In this document: positions 22,822-31,704 of the stretch, in pieces
Numbering within the stretch: the stretch's first letter is position 1
Layout of the letters: each line of letters begins with the position of its first letter
Source: Kineosphaera sp032229625
GTDB lineage: Bacteria; Actinomycetota; Actinomycetes; Actinomycetales; Dermatophilaceae
Direction of reading: 5' to 3'
NCBI GenBank assembly: GCA_032229625.1
Contig: JAVTVZ010000140.1
Span: 1 to 51,099, forward strand
DNA length: 51,099 nucleotides
The notes under the pieces: model-generated
What the model was told of the DNA's origin: nothing
Seen by the model: the letters and a program-made list of their open reading frames with translations, nothing else
The model's database searches: none
Program-made: the position numbers and the translations under genes

Positions 22822-22881
22822 GTGGGAGGTCTCCTCGTCTGTCGTGGTTGGCGCCGAGTCTAGGGCGCATGGTCCCTGGGA

Positions 22882-24348
22882 TCAGGGGTGGGCGTGCAGT
22901 GGTTTCCCGGCCAGCGCCAGATGCGCCTCGCCGAGCGCCTCGTTCTGGGTCGGATGAGCGTGCAACAGCTGGGCGACCTCGTCCGGCAAGGCCTCCCAGC
23001 CCACGATGAGCTGGGCCTCGCCGACCTGTTCGCCCATCCGGGCACCGATCATGTGCACCCCGACGACCGGCCCGCGCTCCTGGGGTCCGCCGCGGCGCAC
23101 GAGCTTGACGAATCCGGCCGTCCGCAGGATCTGGCTCTTGCCGTTGCCGGCGAGGTTGTACTCGTAGGTGCTCACGTCGCCGTGCCGCTCGCGGGCGGCC
23201 TCCTCGGTCAGGCCGACGGAGGCGATCTCGGGGTCGCAGTAGGTGACCTTGGGGATCAGTTCGTCGCGCACCGGGGCCGGGTCCAGGCCGGCGATGTCCT
23301 CGGCGACGAAGATCCCGTGGGCGAAGCCGCGGTGCGCCAGCTGCGGGCCCGGCACGATGTCACCGACCGCGCGGACGCCCTCGACGCCGGTGCGCAGCCG
23401 CTCGTCGGTGACGACGAAGCCGCGCTCGATCCGCACGCCGGCCTCCTCGAAGCCCATGTCCTCGGTGACCGGCCCGCGTCCGACCGCGACGAGGAGCAGG
23501 TCGGCCTGCAGCCGCGTGCCGTCCTCCAGGCGCACGGTGACGCCCGCGTCGTCCTGCGTCGCGGAGTCGAAACGCACACTGGTGTGTGCGGTGATGCCGC
23601 GTTTGCGGAAGGCCCGCTGCAGCTGCGCGCTGACCGCCGCGTCCTCGCCCGGGACGAGTCGCGGCAGGGCCTCGACGATCGTCACCTGCGCCCCGAAGGA
23701 CGCGTAGACCGAGGCGAATTCGACCCCGATCACCCCGCCGCCGAGCACGATGACCCGCTGGGGCAACTCCTGCGGCCGCAACGCCTCGTCGCTGGAGACG
23801 ATGCGCCCGCCCAGCTCCAGGCCGGGCAGGAGCCGCGAGCGGGATCCGGTGGCCAGCACGACGTGGCGACCGGACAGCGTGTGCTCGCCGTCGGCGCCGC
23901 TCACCGTGACCTCGCGCGGTCCGGTCAGGCGGCCGCGGCCGGCGACGTACGTGACCTTCGCGGACTTGATGAGCCCCTGCAGGCCCTTGTAGAGCCGCGA
24001 CACGACGCCGTCCTGGTAGTCCAGGAGGCCCGCGGCATCGACCCCGTCGAGGGTGGCGCGCACCCCGAAGGCTGCGCTCTCGCGGGTGGCGTCGGCGACC
24101 TCGGCCGCATGCAGCATCGCCTTGGTGGGGATGCAGCCGCGGTGCAGGCACGTGCCGCCGAGCTTGTCCTGCTCGACGAGGGCGACCCGCAGACCGAGCT
24201 GGGAGGCACGCAGCGCGCACGAATAGCCGCCGCTGCCGCCCCCGAGGATCACGAGGTCGTAGGTCTGCTCGGCGTCGCCGGGGGAGTCGGGGGAGGCCCC
24301 GGACGAGGCGCTGGTCGACGGGGACTGCGGGCGCGAGGCATCGGCCAT
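22882..24348 (-). CDS. lpdA: dihydrolipoamide dehydrogenase (E3)
   Basis: A 488-residue flavoprotein that reoxidises dihydrolipoyl groups of the 2-oxo acid dehydrogenases and the glycine cleavage system. The FAD motif GGGSGGYSCA is at 36-45 and the redox disulfide Cys67-Cys72 in GGTCLHRGCIPTK; the NAD motif GGGVIGVEFAS and the C-terminal His-Glu pair region (HAHPTQNEAL) are present. The first ~28 residues are a Ser/Pro-rich extension not found in the family core. The ATG has AAAGGAG ten bases upstream. It is the first gene before sucB; upstream lies the end of the acyltransferase gene. Confidence 0.95.
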   Translation of the reverse strand: MADASRPQSPSTSASSGASPDSPGDAEQTYDLVILGGGSGGYSCALRASQLGLRVALVEQDKLGGTCLHRGCIPTKAMLHAAEVADATRESAAFGVRATLDGVDAAGLLDYQDGVVSRLYKGLQGLIKSAKVTYVAGRGRLTGPREVTVSGADGEHTLSGRHVVLATGSRSRLLPGLELGGRIVSSDEALRPQELPQRVIVLGGGVIGVEFASVYASFGAQVTIVEALPRLVPGEDAAVSAQLQRAFRKRGITAHTSVRFDSATQDDAGVTVRLEDGTRLQADLLLVAVGRGPVTEDMGFEEAGVRIERGFVVTDERLRTGVEGVRAVGDIVPGPQLAHRGFAHGIFVAEDIAGLDPAPVRDELIPKVTYCDPEIASVGLTEEAARERHGDVSTYEYNLAGNGKSQILRTAGFVKLVRRGGPQERGPVVGVHMIGARMGEQVGEAQLIVGWEALPDEVAQLLHAHPTQNEALGEAHLALAGKPLHAHP

Positions 24349-24631
24349 CGGTGGACGCTCCTTTGCGTACGGCGGACTCGAGCCGCCTCGTGAGCGGCGT
24401 CGGTGGCGGCGGCAGGTGGGCCGGGCACGCCACCGGTCGGGTCCGGGATCGGCGAATCGGCCCATCCTCTCACCGTCTCCGCCTGCGCGCGACGACGCGG
24501 GTCAGGCGGTGCCGACGGTCATCGACGTCGGTGTGTCGTCGTCCGTGTGTCGTCGTCCGTGTCTCGCCGTCGCCGTGTCGTCGTCGCCGTGTCGTCGTCG
24601 CCGTGTCGTCGTCCTCCGCGGGCGCCGGGCC
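24349..24631. other. intergenic stretch before lpdA
   Basis: About 280 bp between the stop of the acyltransferase gene and lpdA. Apart from the lpdA ribosome binding site and a 14-bp tandem repeat near the acyltransferase end, I see no gene or clear terminator. Confidence 0.6.
24529..24612. repeat. 14-bp tandem repeat x6
   Basis: Six consecutive 14-bp units of the type CGCCGTGTCGTCGT span 84 bp; the three rightmost are identical and the leftmost three carry a few changes. The array ends 20 bp beyond the acyltransferase stop. Confidence 0.93.
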
Positions 24632-26704
24632 TCAGGAGGCGGCGGCCACCCGGTCCAGCAGCGCGGCGGCGACGGCGGGCATCGCCTCGGGCGCGAAGTG
24701 CGACCCGTCGGGCCGGGCGAGCAGCGCACCGGGCGTCGTCGGGCCGCCGATCGGCAGCCGGTCGTCGCACGGGTCGGCGCCGTCACGGCAATACACGTCG
24801 TCCATCGAGATGACGCGCACCCGGCGGTCGCGCGCAGCGGTGGCGCGCACCAGGTCGTTCCACGTCGCGCGCAGCGCGCTGTCGTCGCGCAGTCGGCGCA
24901 GCAGCGGGTCGCAGGCGCTGGGGGTGCAGCGGGTGTCCATGCCGATGCCGCTGCGGTCGATCAGGACGATGACGAGCCGGGCCCCGGTGGCCGTGAGGGT
25001 GTCGACGCGCGCGCGCAGGTCGGTCTCCTGGGCGGCCCAGAAGGCCGGGGTCCCCGCGACGAGCCGCTGCCCGGAGGCGTCGAGCCGGTCCGCGAGCTCG
25101 TAGCGAGACCACCACACGACGGTGCCGGGGCGGGCCTGGGCCAGGGCGTCGGTCTGGACCTTCGGGACGGTCGTCGCGCAGGCCTCGTTGGCCACGCCCC
25201 GGCCGCTGACGATGACGGCGTCGAGCACGCCGCAGCCGCCGCGGGCCGCGTTGAGCACCGTCAGTCCGCGGGACTGCCCGACCGCGGACAGCTGCGGCGC
25301 GAGGCGGCTCATCACGCTGTCGCCGACGAGCACGAGCGAGTCGGCCCCGCCGGGCCGGGCCGCGGTGGCCAGGGCGGGCACGACACGATTGAGGGGGGAG
25401 CCGCCGAGCTGGGTGGTCAGGGCGACGGCCACGGCGACGGCGATGCCTGCGCGGGTGACGACGCGGCGGGGGCGCACCCCGACGCCGCGGGTGCGGATCG
25501 GATGCTCGATGAGGTGGTAGGAGAGCGCGGCGACCAGGATCGTCAGGGCGGCGACCCCCGCCGCGCGCAGCGGCTCGAAGGGGGAGTCCCCGACGAGCCA
25601 CACGACCAGCGGCCAGTGCCACAGATAGACGCCGTAGGAGATCCGGCCGATGTAGGCGAACGGTGTGGAGCCGAGCACGAGGGTGACGCCGTGCCGGCGG
25701 TCGGCCAGGCTCGTGCCGGCCACGAGCGCGGCGCAGACGAGGGCGAAGACGACCGCGCCGCCGCGGTAATAGCCGCCGACCGGTGCGTCGTCCCCGCCGA
25801 GCAGCGGCACCGCCACGGCCACGCCGACGAGCCCGCCGACGATGAGCAGTTGGGCGTGGTCGGCGACCCACACCCGCACGCGTGGACGCAGCATGAGCGC
25901 GGCCGCCGCGGCGCCGACGAGGGGCTCGAAGGCCTTGGTGTCGGTGCCCATGTAGGCCCGGTCGGCGGCCTGCGGGTCGTAGGTCACCGCCAGGAGCAGC
26001 GCCGAGGCGCCGGCCAGCGTCAGCGCGAGCGCACACGTCAGTGTGCAGATGACGCGGCGGCGGGCCGCGGTGCGTTCGGAGCGGTCCGCGGAGTCGGCCA
26101 GGGCCCCCGTGGGGCGCTGGTAGCGGGCGACGGCCAGGGTCCCCAGCGCGGTGAGCAGCAGCGGCCACAGCAGGTAGAACTGCTCCTCGACCGCGAGTGA
26201 CCACACGTGCTGCAGCGGGGAGGCCAGGCCGTCGTCGGCGAAGTAGCTCGACGTCGCGATGAAGCGCCAGTTGCCGACATACAGCAGGGACCACAGCGCG
26301 TCGAGGCCGACGCTCTCGCGCTGCAGGGGCGAGGCGCTCCAGAAGGCCCAGACCAGCACGGCGACGATGACGACGAGCGAGGCCGGCAGCAGCCGCAGCA
26401 CCCGGCGCATCCAGAAGCGCCCCAGGTCGGCCTTGCCGCGGTGCGCGATCTCCTTGAGCAGCAGCGAGGTGATCAGGAAGCCCGACAGGACGAAGAAGAT
26501 GTCGACCCCGAGGAAGCCGCCGCGCACCCCGGGCACGTCGAGGTGGTAGGCGACGACGAGCAGCACCGCGATCGTGCGCAACCCGTCGAGGGCGTCCAGT
26601 CGCCGGGGCCGGGCCCCGCGTGCCCCGACGCCCCCGGTGGGGCCGGCCGACCCGGTCGCGGCGCCGGTGGGGGCAGCGGGAGCGGCGTCCAGCGTCTGAC
26701 TCAC
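24632..26704 (-). CDS. acyltransferase-3 / SGNH fusion (OafA-type O-acetyltransferase)
   Basis: A 690-residue membrane protein. Residues ~33-385 form an acyltransferase-3 domain of about ten helices, opening with RLDALDGLRTIAVLLVV and carrying the HVWSLAVEEQFYLLWP signature; a TM linker follows, and the C-terminal ~220 residues are an extracytoplasmic SGNH hydrolase-like domain with GDSV (block I) and a late DGSHF block holding the catalytic Asp/His. Proteins of this design, such as OafA and YrhL-type enzymes, O-acetylate surface polysaccharides or peptidoglycan; the acceptor is unknown. The GTG start has GAGGAG nine bases upstream. It sits between lpdA and pepA, two housekeeping genes, with no other surface-polysaccharide gene nearby. 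Confidence 0.88.
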   Translation of the reverse strand: MSQTLDAAPAAPTGAATGSAGPTGGVGARGARPRRLDALDGLRTIAVLLVVAYHLDVPGVRGGFLGVDIFFVLSGFLITSLLLKEIAHRGKADLGRFWMRRVLRLLPASLVVIVAVLVWAFWSASPLQRESVGLDALWSLLYVGNWRFIATSSYFADDGLASPLQHVWSLAVEEQFYLLWPLLLTALGTLAVARYQRPTGALADSADRSERTAARRRVICTLTCALALTLAGASALLLAVTYDPQAADRAYMGTDTKAFEPLVGAAAAALMLRPRVRVWVADHAQLLIVGGLVGVAVAVPLLGGDDAPVGGYYRGGAVVFALVCAALVAGTSLADRRHGVTLVLGSTPFAYIGRISYGVYLWHWPLVVWLVGDSPFEPLRAAGVAALTILVAALSYHLIEHPIRTRGVGVRPRRVVTRAGIAVAVAVALTTQLGGSPLNRVVPALATAARPGGADSLVLVGDSVMSRLAPQLSAVGQSRGLTVLNAARGGCGVLDAVIVSGRGVANEACATTVPKVQTDALAQARPGTVVWWSRYELADRLDASGQRLVAGTPAFWAAQETDLRARVDTLTATGARLVIVLIDRSGIGMDTRCTPSACDPLLRRLRDDSALRATWNDLVRATAARDRRVRVISMDDVYCRDGADPCDDRLPIGGPTTPGALLARPDGSHFAPEAMPAVAAALLDRVAAAS

Positions 26705-26848
26705 GGGCGGCGTCTCCTCGTCGGTCGTCCGCCCGAGGGTTCGACGGCGGAGGGTCCGGCCGCCGGCGCTCACGCGTCGACGGCCGTCCTCCTATCGGCG
26801 CGCTTGCGCCGCAACTGAACTGCGGTCACCGACCGAGGTGCGCGGCCC

Positions 26849-28507
26849 CTACTGCTCGCTGCGCGCGCGGGCGAATTCGACGAGCGTGCGGGTCGCGAAG
26901 CCGGTGCCGCCCTTGAGGGTGTAGCCGTGCGGCGAGGACTCGTTGTAGGCCGGGCCGGCGATGTCGAGGTGCCCCCAGGGGATCGGCGCGCCCTGGTCGT
27001 CGGTGCCCGCGAAGGCCCGCAGGAAGGCCGCGGCGGTCATCGCGCCGCCGTAGTCGGCGCCGGTGTGGGCGATGTCGGCGACGAGGGAGTCCATCGCGGG
27101 GCGGATCTCCTCGGTGATGGGCATCGGCCAGACGTTCTCGCCGACGCTCGTCGCGGCGCTGGTCAGCTCGCCCTGCAGCGCGTCGTCGTTGGCGAAGACC
27201 GCGGCCGTGCGCGAGCCGAGCGCCACCATCGCGGCGCCGGTGAGGGTCGCGACGTCGATGATCGCGTCCGGGTCCTGCTCGGCGGCCAGGCTGATGCCGT
27301 CGACGAGCACCATGCGGCCCTCGGCGTCGGTGTTGATGACCTCGACGGTCTGGCCGTCGCGGATCGTCACGACGTCGCTGGGGCGCTGGGCGTCGGAGCC
27401 GGGCATGTTCTCCGCGAGGCACAGGTAGCCCGTCACCGCGATCGGCAGGCCGAGCTCGGCGATCGCGCAGACCGCCGCCGCGACGGCCGCCGCGCCGCCC
27501 ATGTCGCACTTCATCGTGATCATGCTCTTCGGCGGCTTGAGGCACAGGCCCCCGGAGTCGAAGGTGATGCCCTTGCCGACGTAGGCCAGGTGCCCCCGGC
27601 AGTCGTCCGGCTCGTAGGTGAGGGCCACGAGCCGCGGCGGGCGGGCCGACCCCTGGCCGACCCCGACGATGCCGCCGAAGCCGCCGTCGGCCAGGGCCTG
27701 CTCGTCGAGGACCTCGACGGTCACGCCGGCGGGGGCCCGCGCGATGACGCGCTCGGCGAAGGACTGCGGGTAGAGCACGTTGGGCGCGGTGTTGACCAGG
27801 TCGCGGGCCCAGCGCTGCCAGGTCGCGACGACGCCGGCCCGCGCGAGGGCGTCGTCCCCGCTCGCGACGCCGTCGGGCGACGGCGAGGCCGAGGCGTCGG
27901 GCGCGGCGACGAGCACCTCGACGGCGCCCACGGGAGCGTCCTTGGCGAGGCGCTCGGCGGCCTTGGTACTGCGGTGGTCGGTGAAGCGGTAGGCGCCCAG
28001 CGCCGCGCCCTGGCCGATCGCGGGTGCGGTGCTCGGGCGGCCGTCCGGGGCGAGCAGCGCCAGCCCGGCGCGGCCCGCGGCGGCGCGGGCGGCGGCGCCC
28101 GCCGCGCGGCGCAGCGACTCGGCGGTGGCCGTGCCGGCGCCGGCGCCCGGCGCGTCGGTCGCGGCGCCGGGCACGCCCTTGACGGACGGGTCGTCGATCG
28201 GCGCCGCGGCCTGCGGGTCGCCGGTCTCGGGGGCGTCGGGCGCGGCGGGTGCGGGGGGCGGTGCGCCGACCCCGGTCGTCAGGACCAGCGCGGCGGCCAG
28301 CCCGGGGACGCCGGTGAAGCGGGCGACCTCGTCGGCCTTGCCCGTGACCCGCAGCACGTCCATCGCCGCGACGAGATGCTCGCGGGCCTGCGCGGGCAGC
28401 CGGCCGTCGTCGAGGAGCTGGGGGCCGTCGTCACCGCGGGCGAGGAAGACCGCGAGGGTGTCGGTGACGGCGCTCGGGGATTGCGTGGACAGGGCGAGCT
28501 CGGGCAC
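26849..28507 (-). CDS. pepA: leucyl aminopeptidase (M17)
   Basis: A 552-residue cytosolic metallopeptidase that removes N-terminal residues. The C-terminal catalytic domain is complete: KGITFDSGGLCLKP supplies a metal-binding Lys and Asp, and NTDAEGR the Asp-Glu-Arg active-site set. The N-terminal domain is less conserved and contains an Ala/Pro-rich insert of about 60 residues (roughly 78-140). The GTG at 28507 (VPELALS) is the probable start; an in-frame GTG thirteen codons upstream is possible. No good ribosome binding site is visible for either. The gene is divergent from gcvT. Confidence 0.93.
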   Translation of the reverse strand: MPELALSTQSPSAVTDTLAVFLARGDDGPQLLDDGRLPAQAREHLVAAMDVLRVTGKADEVARFTGVPGLAAALVLTTGVGAPPPAPAAPDAPETGDPQAAAPIDDPSVKGVPGAATDAPGAGAGTATAESLRRAAGAAARAAAGRAGLALLAPDGRPSTAPAIGQGAALGAYRFTDHRSTKAAERLAKDAPVGAVEVLVAAPDASASPSPDGVASGDDALARAGVVATWQRWARDLVNTAPNVLYPQSFAERVIARAPAGVTVEVLDEQALADGGFGGIVGVGQGSARPPRLVALTYEPDDCRGHLAYVGKGITFDSGGLCLKPPKSMITMKCDMGGAAAVAAAVCAIAELGLPIAVTGYLCLAENMPGSDAQRPSDVVTIRDGQTVEVINTDAEGRMVLVDGISLAAEQDPDAIIDVATLTGAAMVALGSRTAAVFANDDALQGELTSAATSVGENVWPMPITEEIRPAMDSLVADIAHTGADYGGAMTAAAFLRAFAGTDDQGAPIPWGHLDIAGPAYNESSPHGYTLKGGTGFATRTLVEFARARSEQ

Positions 28508-28756
28508 GAGACGTCTCGTTTCGTCGGTGGCACTCGGATACGACACTGCACTGCTACTGCACTGCTGCGACCTGCGCGGCACCGTCGGCTGGCGGCGACA
28601 CGCGCGTTCGATCTCGCGGCGAGACTATCCCGGCGCCGCCGCTCGCAGCGGTGAAGCGCGCCCGGGCGCCTACCGCGTCCGCGTCCGGGCGGGCACGGCC
28701 GGGCGCGGCCGGGCGCGGGTCGGTCGGTCACGGCTCGCGCTTGGTGCCGCGACGGC

Positions 28757-28762
28757 TACCGT
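28757..28762 (+). promoter_or_regulatory. -10 element for a leaderless gcvT start
   Basis: TACCGT ends six bases before the ATG at 28769 and no ribosome binding site is present. I see no glycine riboswitch in the 260 bp between pepA and gcvT. Confidence 0.55.
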
Positions 28763-28768
28763 GCGGGC

Positions 28769-29875
28769 ATGAGCACCGATGCCCTGACCTCGCCGCTGCA
28801 CGACCGCCACGTCGCCCTCGGGGCCAAGCTCGCCGACTTCGGCGTCTGGCAGATGCCGATCGAGTATCCGGGAGGCGGGGTGCTGCGCGAGCACGCCGCC
28901 GTGCGCGAGCGCGTCGGCATCTTCGACGTCAGCCACCTCGGCAAGGCGCGCGTCAGCGGCCCCGGCGCCGTCGACTTCGTCAACTCCTGCTTCACCAACG
29001 ACCTCGCCAAGGTCACCCCCGGCCAGGCCCAATACACGATGTGTTGTGACGAGGGGACCGGCGGTGTCGTCGACGACCTCATCCAGTACGTCGTGTCGGA
29101 CGAGGAGGTCTTCCTCATCCCCAACGCCGCCAACACCGCCGAGGTCGTGCGCCGGCTCGTCGCGCAGGCGCCGGACGGCATCAGCGTCGTCGACGAGCAT
29201 CAGGACTGGGGGATCGTCGCGGTGCAGGGCCCGCGCAGCGGCGAGGTCGTCGCGGCTCTGGGGCTGCCGACCGAGCTCGGCTACATGTCGTTCGCGCAGG
29301 TGGACCGCGGCGGGGTGCCGGTCATCGTGTGCCGCACCGGCTACACGGGGGAGAAGGGCTACGAGCTCGTCGCGCCGGCCGCCGCGATGCCCGCGCTGTG
29401 GGACGACCTCGTCGCCGCGATGGAGCCCTACGACGGGTTGCCGTGCGGGCTCGGGGCGCGGGACACGCTGCGCACCGAGATGGGCTATGCGCTGCACGGC
29501 CACGAGCTGACGATGGACATCACGCCCAACATGGCCCGGGCGGGCTGGGCCGTCGGCTGGGACAAGGAGCGCTTCTGGGGCAAGGACGTGCTCGCCGCCC
29601 AGCGCGCGCAGAAGTCGTGCCGCCTCGCCTGGGGCCTGCTCGTCACCGGCCGCGGCATCCCCCGCAAGGACCACCCGGTGCTCGACGCGGACGGCGCGCA
29701 GATCGGCGTCGTCACGTCGGGGACCATGTCGCCGACCCTGCGCCAGGGCATCGCGCTCGCGCTCCTGGATCGCGGCGTCACCGCAGGTCAGGACGTCAGT
29801 ATCGACGTGCGCGGCCGAGCCGTCGCCGCCCAGGTCACCAAGCCCCCGTTCGTGCGCACCGACGTCTCGGGCTGA
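28769..29875 (+). CDS. gcvT: aminomethyltransferase (glycine cleavage system T protein)
   Basis: A 368-residue protein that transfers the methylene group of glycine, carried on lipoyl-H protein, to tetrahydrofolate and releases ammonia. The family pattern is clear throughout: the N-terminal LHDRHVALGAKLADFGVW start, GIFDVSHLGK (49-58), RTGYTGEKGYEL in the middle and GLGARDTLRTEMGY, then a C-terminal barrel with the VTSGTMSPTL segment. Its length matches the family. Other glycine cleavage genes (gcvP, gcvH) are not in the window. Together with the lipoate genes and lpdA nearby, all of which serve this system, the location looks meaningful. Confidence 0.95.
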   Translation: MSTDALTSPLHDRHVALGAKLADFGVWQMPIEYPGGGVLREHAAVRERVGIFDVSHLGKARVSGPGAVDFVNSCFTNDLAKVTPGQAQYTMCCDEGTGGVVDDLIQYVVSDEEVFLIPNAANTAEVVRRLVAQAPDGISVVDEHQDWGIVAVQGPRSGEVVAALGLPTELGYMSFAQVDRGGVPVIVCRTGYTGEKGYELVAPAAAMPALWDDLVAAMEPYDGLPCGLGARDTLRTEMGYALHGHELTMDITPNMARAGWAVGWDKERFWGKDVLAAQRAQKSCRLAWGLLVTGRGIPRKDHPVLDADGAQIGVVTSGTMSPTLRQGIALALLDRGVTAGQDVSIDVRGRAVAAQVTKPPFVRTDVSG

Positions 29876-29922
29876 TCAGCGCCCGACCCCGCGCGCCGCC
29901 TCGCCGTGCGTGTCGGCGAACG

Positions 29923-29948
29923 GACACGCCGGTGATCGCCGGCGTGTC
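29923..29948. terminator. hairpin terminator between convergent gcvT and cobS
   Basis: Arms 29923-29932 and 29939-29948 are perfect 10-bp inverted repeats around a 6-base loop, 48 bp after the gcvT stop. It is followed directly by a 12-bp tandem repeat. Confidence 0.7.
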
Positions 29949-29994
29949 GGTACGTCCATCGGTACGTCTATCGGTGTGGCTATCGGTGTGGCGG
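29947..29994. repeat. 12-bp tandem repeat x4
   Basis: Four 12-bp units of the type TCGGTACGTCTA / TCGGTGTGGCTA lie in the intergenic region between gcvT and cobS, right behind the hairpin. Confidence 0.85.
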
Positions 29995-30070
29995 CGAGGG
30001 CCCAGGCGGGCGGCAGGGCGGAAGCGCAACGGGCGACGGCCCTCGGCCCATGAGGATCGGGCGAGTGGAC

Positions 30071-30835
30071 TCAGACCAGGAGGGTGGCGGTGGCCAGGGC
30101 GGCGGCGAGGGCGACCTCGATCGTGGCGCCGAGGACGTCGCCGGTGATGCCTCCCAGACGGCGGCATGCGTGGACGACGACGCCCGCGGCGGCGCCCCAA
30201 CCCGCGAGGACGACGAGGGAGCCGGCCCACCACGGCGCGCCCCACGCGGCCGGGGCGAGAGCGACACCTAGCAGGACGACCCCGGAGGCGAGCGCGGCGC
30301 CGCTCGGCACGGTGCCCGCGACGGTCACGCCGAGACCGGAGGTGCGCGAGGCCGCCGGGACCCGCCGGTGGCACGCGCCGGCGAGCACCTGCCGGGAGAC
30401 GAGGAGGGCGACCGCGGCCAGGGCCAGGCCGGCGCCCGACCCGATCAGGTGCGTGAGGGCGGCGGCCTGGAGGCCGAGCGCGAGCACGACGGCGGCGACG
30501 CCGGAGGGGCCGACATCGGAGGACTTCATGACGGCCAGCGCGCGCTCGCGGTCGTAGGAGGCGGACAGTCCGTCGGCGGTGTCGGCGAGCCCGTCGACGT
30601 GCATCCCGCGCGTCGACAGGACGAGCGCGCCGACGAGCAGCACAGCGAGCACCGGTGCCGGCCCGCCCAGGCTGGTCCACCCGATCGTCGCGACCGCCAG
30701 GAGCACGAGCAGCGGCACCTGCGTCAGCGGCGCGAGCAGCATCGCGGACCGCGCGACGTCGCGCTCGACACGCCGCGGCGGCGGCACCCGCCATGTCGTC
30801 AGCGTGCCGAAGGCCAGGGCGAGCGCGTCCCTCAT
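30071..30835 (-). CDS. cobS: adenosylcobinamide-GDP ribazoletransferase (cobalamin synthase)
   Basis: A 254-residue integral membrane enzyme that joins adenosylcobinamide-GDP and alpha-ribazole, the last assembly step of the nucleotide loop of cobalamin. It contains the family signature GMHVDGLADTADGL with the conserved Asp residues, then KSSDVGPSG, and six or so hydrophobic helices. The ATG overlaps the stop of cobU (ATGA), so the two are coupled; CobU makes the GDP-activated substrate used here. Confidence 0.95.
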   Translation of the reverse strand: MRDALALAFGTLTTWRVPPPRRVERDVARSAMLLAPLTQVPLLVLLAVATIGWTSLGGPAPVLAVLLVGALVLSTRGMHVDGLADTADGLSASYDRERALAVMKSSDVGPSGVAAVVLALGLQAAALTHLIGSGAGLALAAVALLVSRQVLAGACHRRVPAASRTSGLGVTVAGTVPSGAALASGVVLLGVALAPAAWGAPWWAGSLVVLAGWGAAAGVVVHACRRLGGITGDVLGATIEVALAAALATATLLV

Positions 30836-31704
30836 CGACCGTCCCGGCCGTCGTGCCCGGGTAGCCCGGTCGTGTCGTCGTGCCGGGTCGTCCCGTCGTG
30901 CCGGGTCGTCCCGTCGTGCTCGGTCGTTTCCTCGTCAACGGTCGTCTCGTCGTCACCGGCCCCCTCGTCGTCCCAGGCCTCCTCGTCGTCCCAGGTCAGC
31001 CCGGCGTCCGCCCAGATATCGATGCCCTCGGAGCCGACGCGCAGGTCGTCCGGGTCCGCGTGGCTGGGCTCGGTCGGGGACGCCGGACGCGCCGCGGCGG
31101 GTGGCGGGACGGGGTCACCGCCGAGTCCGAACCGGGGGGCGTCGTGCAGGCGTGGGGCGGCGCTGAGATCGAGGACGCGCCCGGCGACGACGAGGGCCAC
31201 GTGGTCGCACGCGTCGGCGACCTGCCGGTTGAGGGCCCCGAGCAGATCGCGGAAGAGCCGCCCCGAGGATGTGCCCGGCACGACCCCGAGCCCGGTCTCG
31301 TTAGTCACGGCCACGACGTCGGCCCGGCAGCACACGAGCGCCGCGACGAGCCGATCGGCCTCGCCGCGCACGTGACGTTGCGCCAGGTCGCGGTCCTCCC
31401 ACGCCTGCGCGTCGTCGACGAGCCGCGCCACCCAGGTGCCCAGACAGTCCACGAGCAGCGCCTGCCCGTCGCCGGCCGCGTCGAGGAGCGCCGGCAGATC
31501 TGCGCCCTCGACGGTGTCCCAGTGCGCGGGCCGGCGCGCGCGGTGGGCCTCGATCCGCGCGGCCCAGTCGGGGTCGGCGCGGTCCTGCGGGTCGTAGGTC
31601 GACCCCGGCGCCACGTAGGAGACGTCGGCCCGGTCGGCGAGCAGCGCCTCGGCATACGCGCTCTTGCCGCTGCGCGCGCCCCCGATCACGAGCACGGTCG
31701 TCAC
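30832..31704 (-). CDS. cobU: adenosylcobinamide kinase/adenosylcobinamide-phosphate guanylyltransferase with acidic C-terminal extension
   Basis: A 290-residue protein. Residues 1-182 are a complete CobU: P-loop GGARSGKS (8-15), the EAHRARRPAHW segment with the guanylylated histidine (about His54), and DCLGTWV (86-92). It phosphorylates adenosylcobinamide and transfers GMP to it. CobU is normally about 180 residues; the remaining ~108 form a Pro/Asp/Glu-rich extension ending in a repeated GTTRHD-type stretch, encoded by an 18-bp tandem repeat. The GTG start has a GGGGGGA ribosome binding site. It is divergent from cbiB and coupled to cobS. Confidence 0.93.
   Translation of the reverse strand: MTTVLVIGGARSGKSAYAEALLADRADVSYVAPGSTYDPQDRADPDWAARIEAHRARRPAHWDTVEGADLPALLDAAGDGQALLVDCLGTWVARLVDDAQAWEDRDLAQRHVRGEADRLVAALVCCRADVVAVTNETGLGVVPGTSSGRLFRDLLGALNRQVADACDHVALVVAGRVLDLSAAPRLHDAPRFGLGGDPVPPPAAARPASPTEPSHADPDDLRVGSEGIDIWADAGLTWDDEEAWDDEGAGDDETTVDEETTEHDGTTRHDGTTRHDDTTGLPGHDGRDGR
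30877..30930. repeat. 18-bp tandem repeat x3 in the 3' end of cobU
   Basis: Two identical 18-bp units (30877-30894, 30895-30912) and one diverged unit (30913-30930) encode the repeated Thr-Thr-Arg-His-Asp-Gly residues of the CobU tail. The unit keeps the reading frame. Confidence 0.88.

Noticed and set aside
24529..24612. Six-unit repeat considered as a CRISPR array
   Set aside because: Units are 14 bp and directly adjacent with no spacers, and no cas gene is nearby.
28508..28768. Glycine riboswitch before gcvT
   Set aside because: No conserved aptamer-like pairing seen, and the -10 element gives a leaderless transcript with no room for one.
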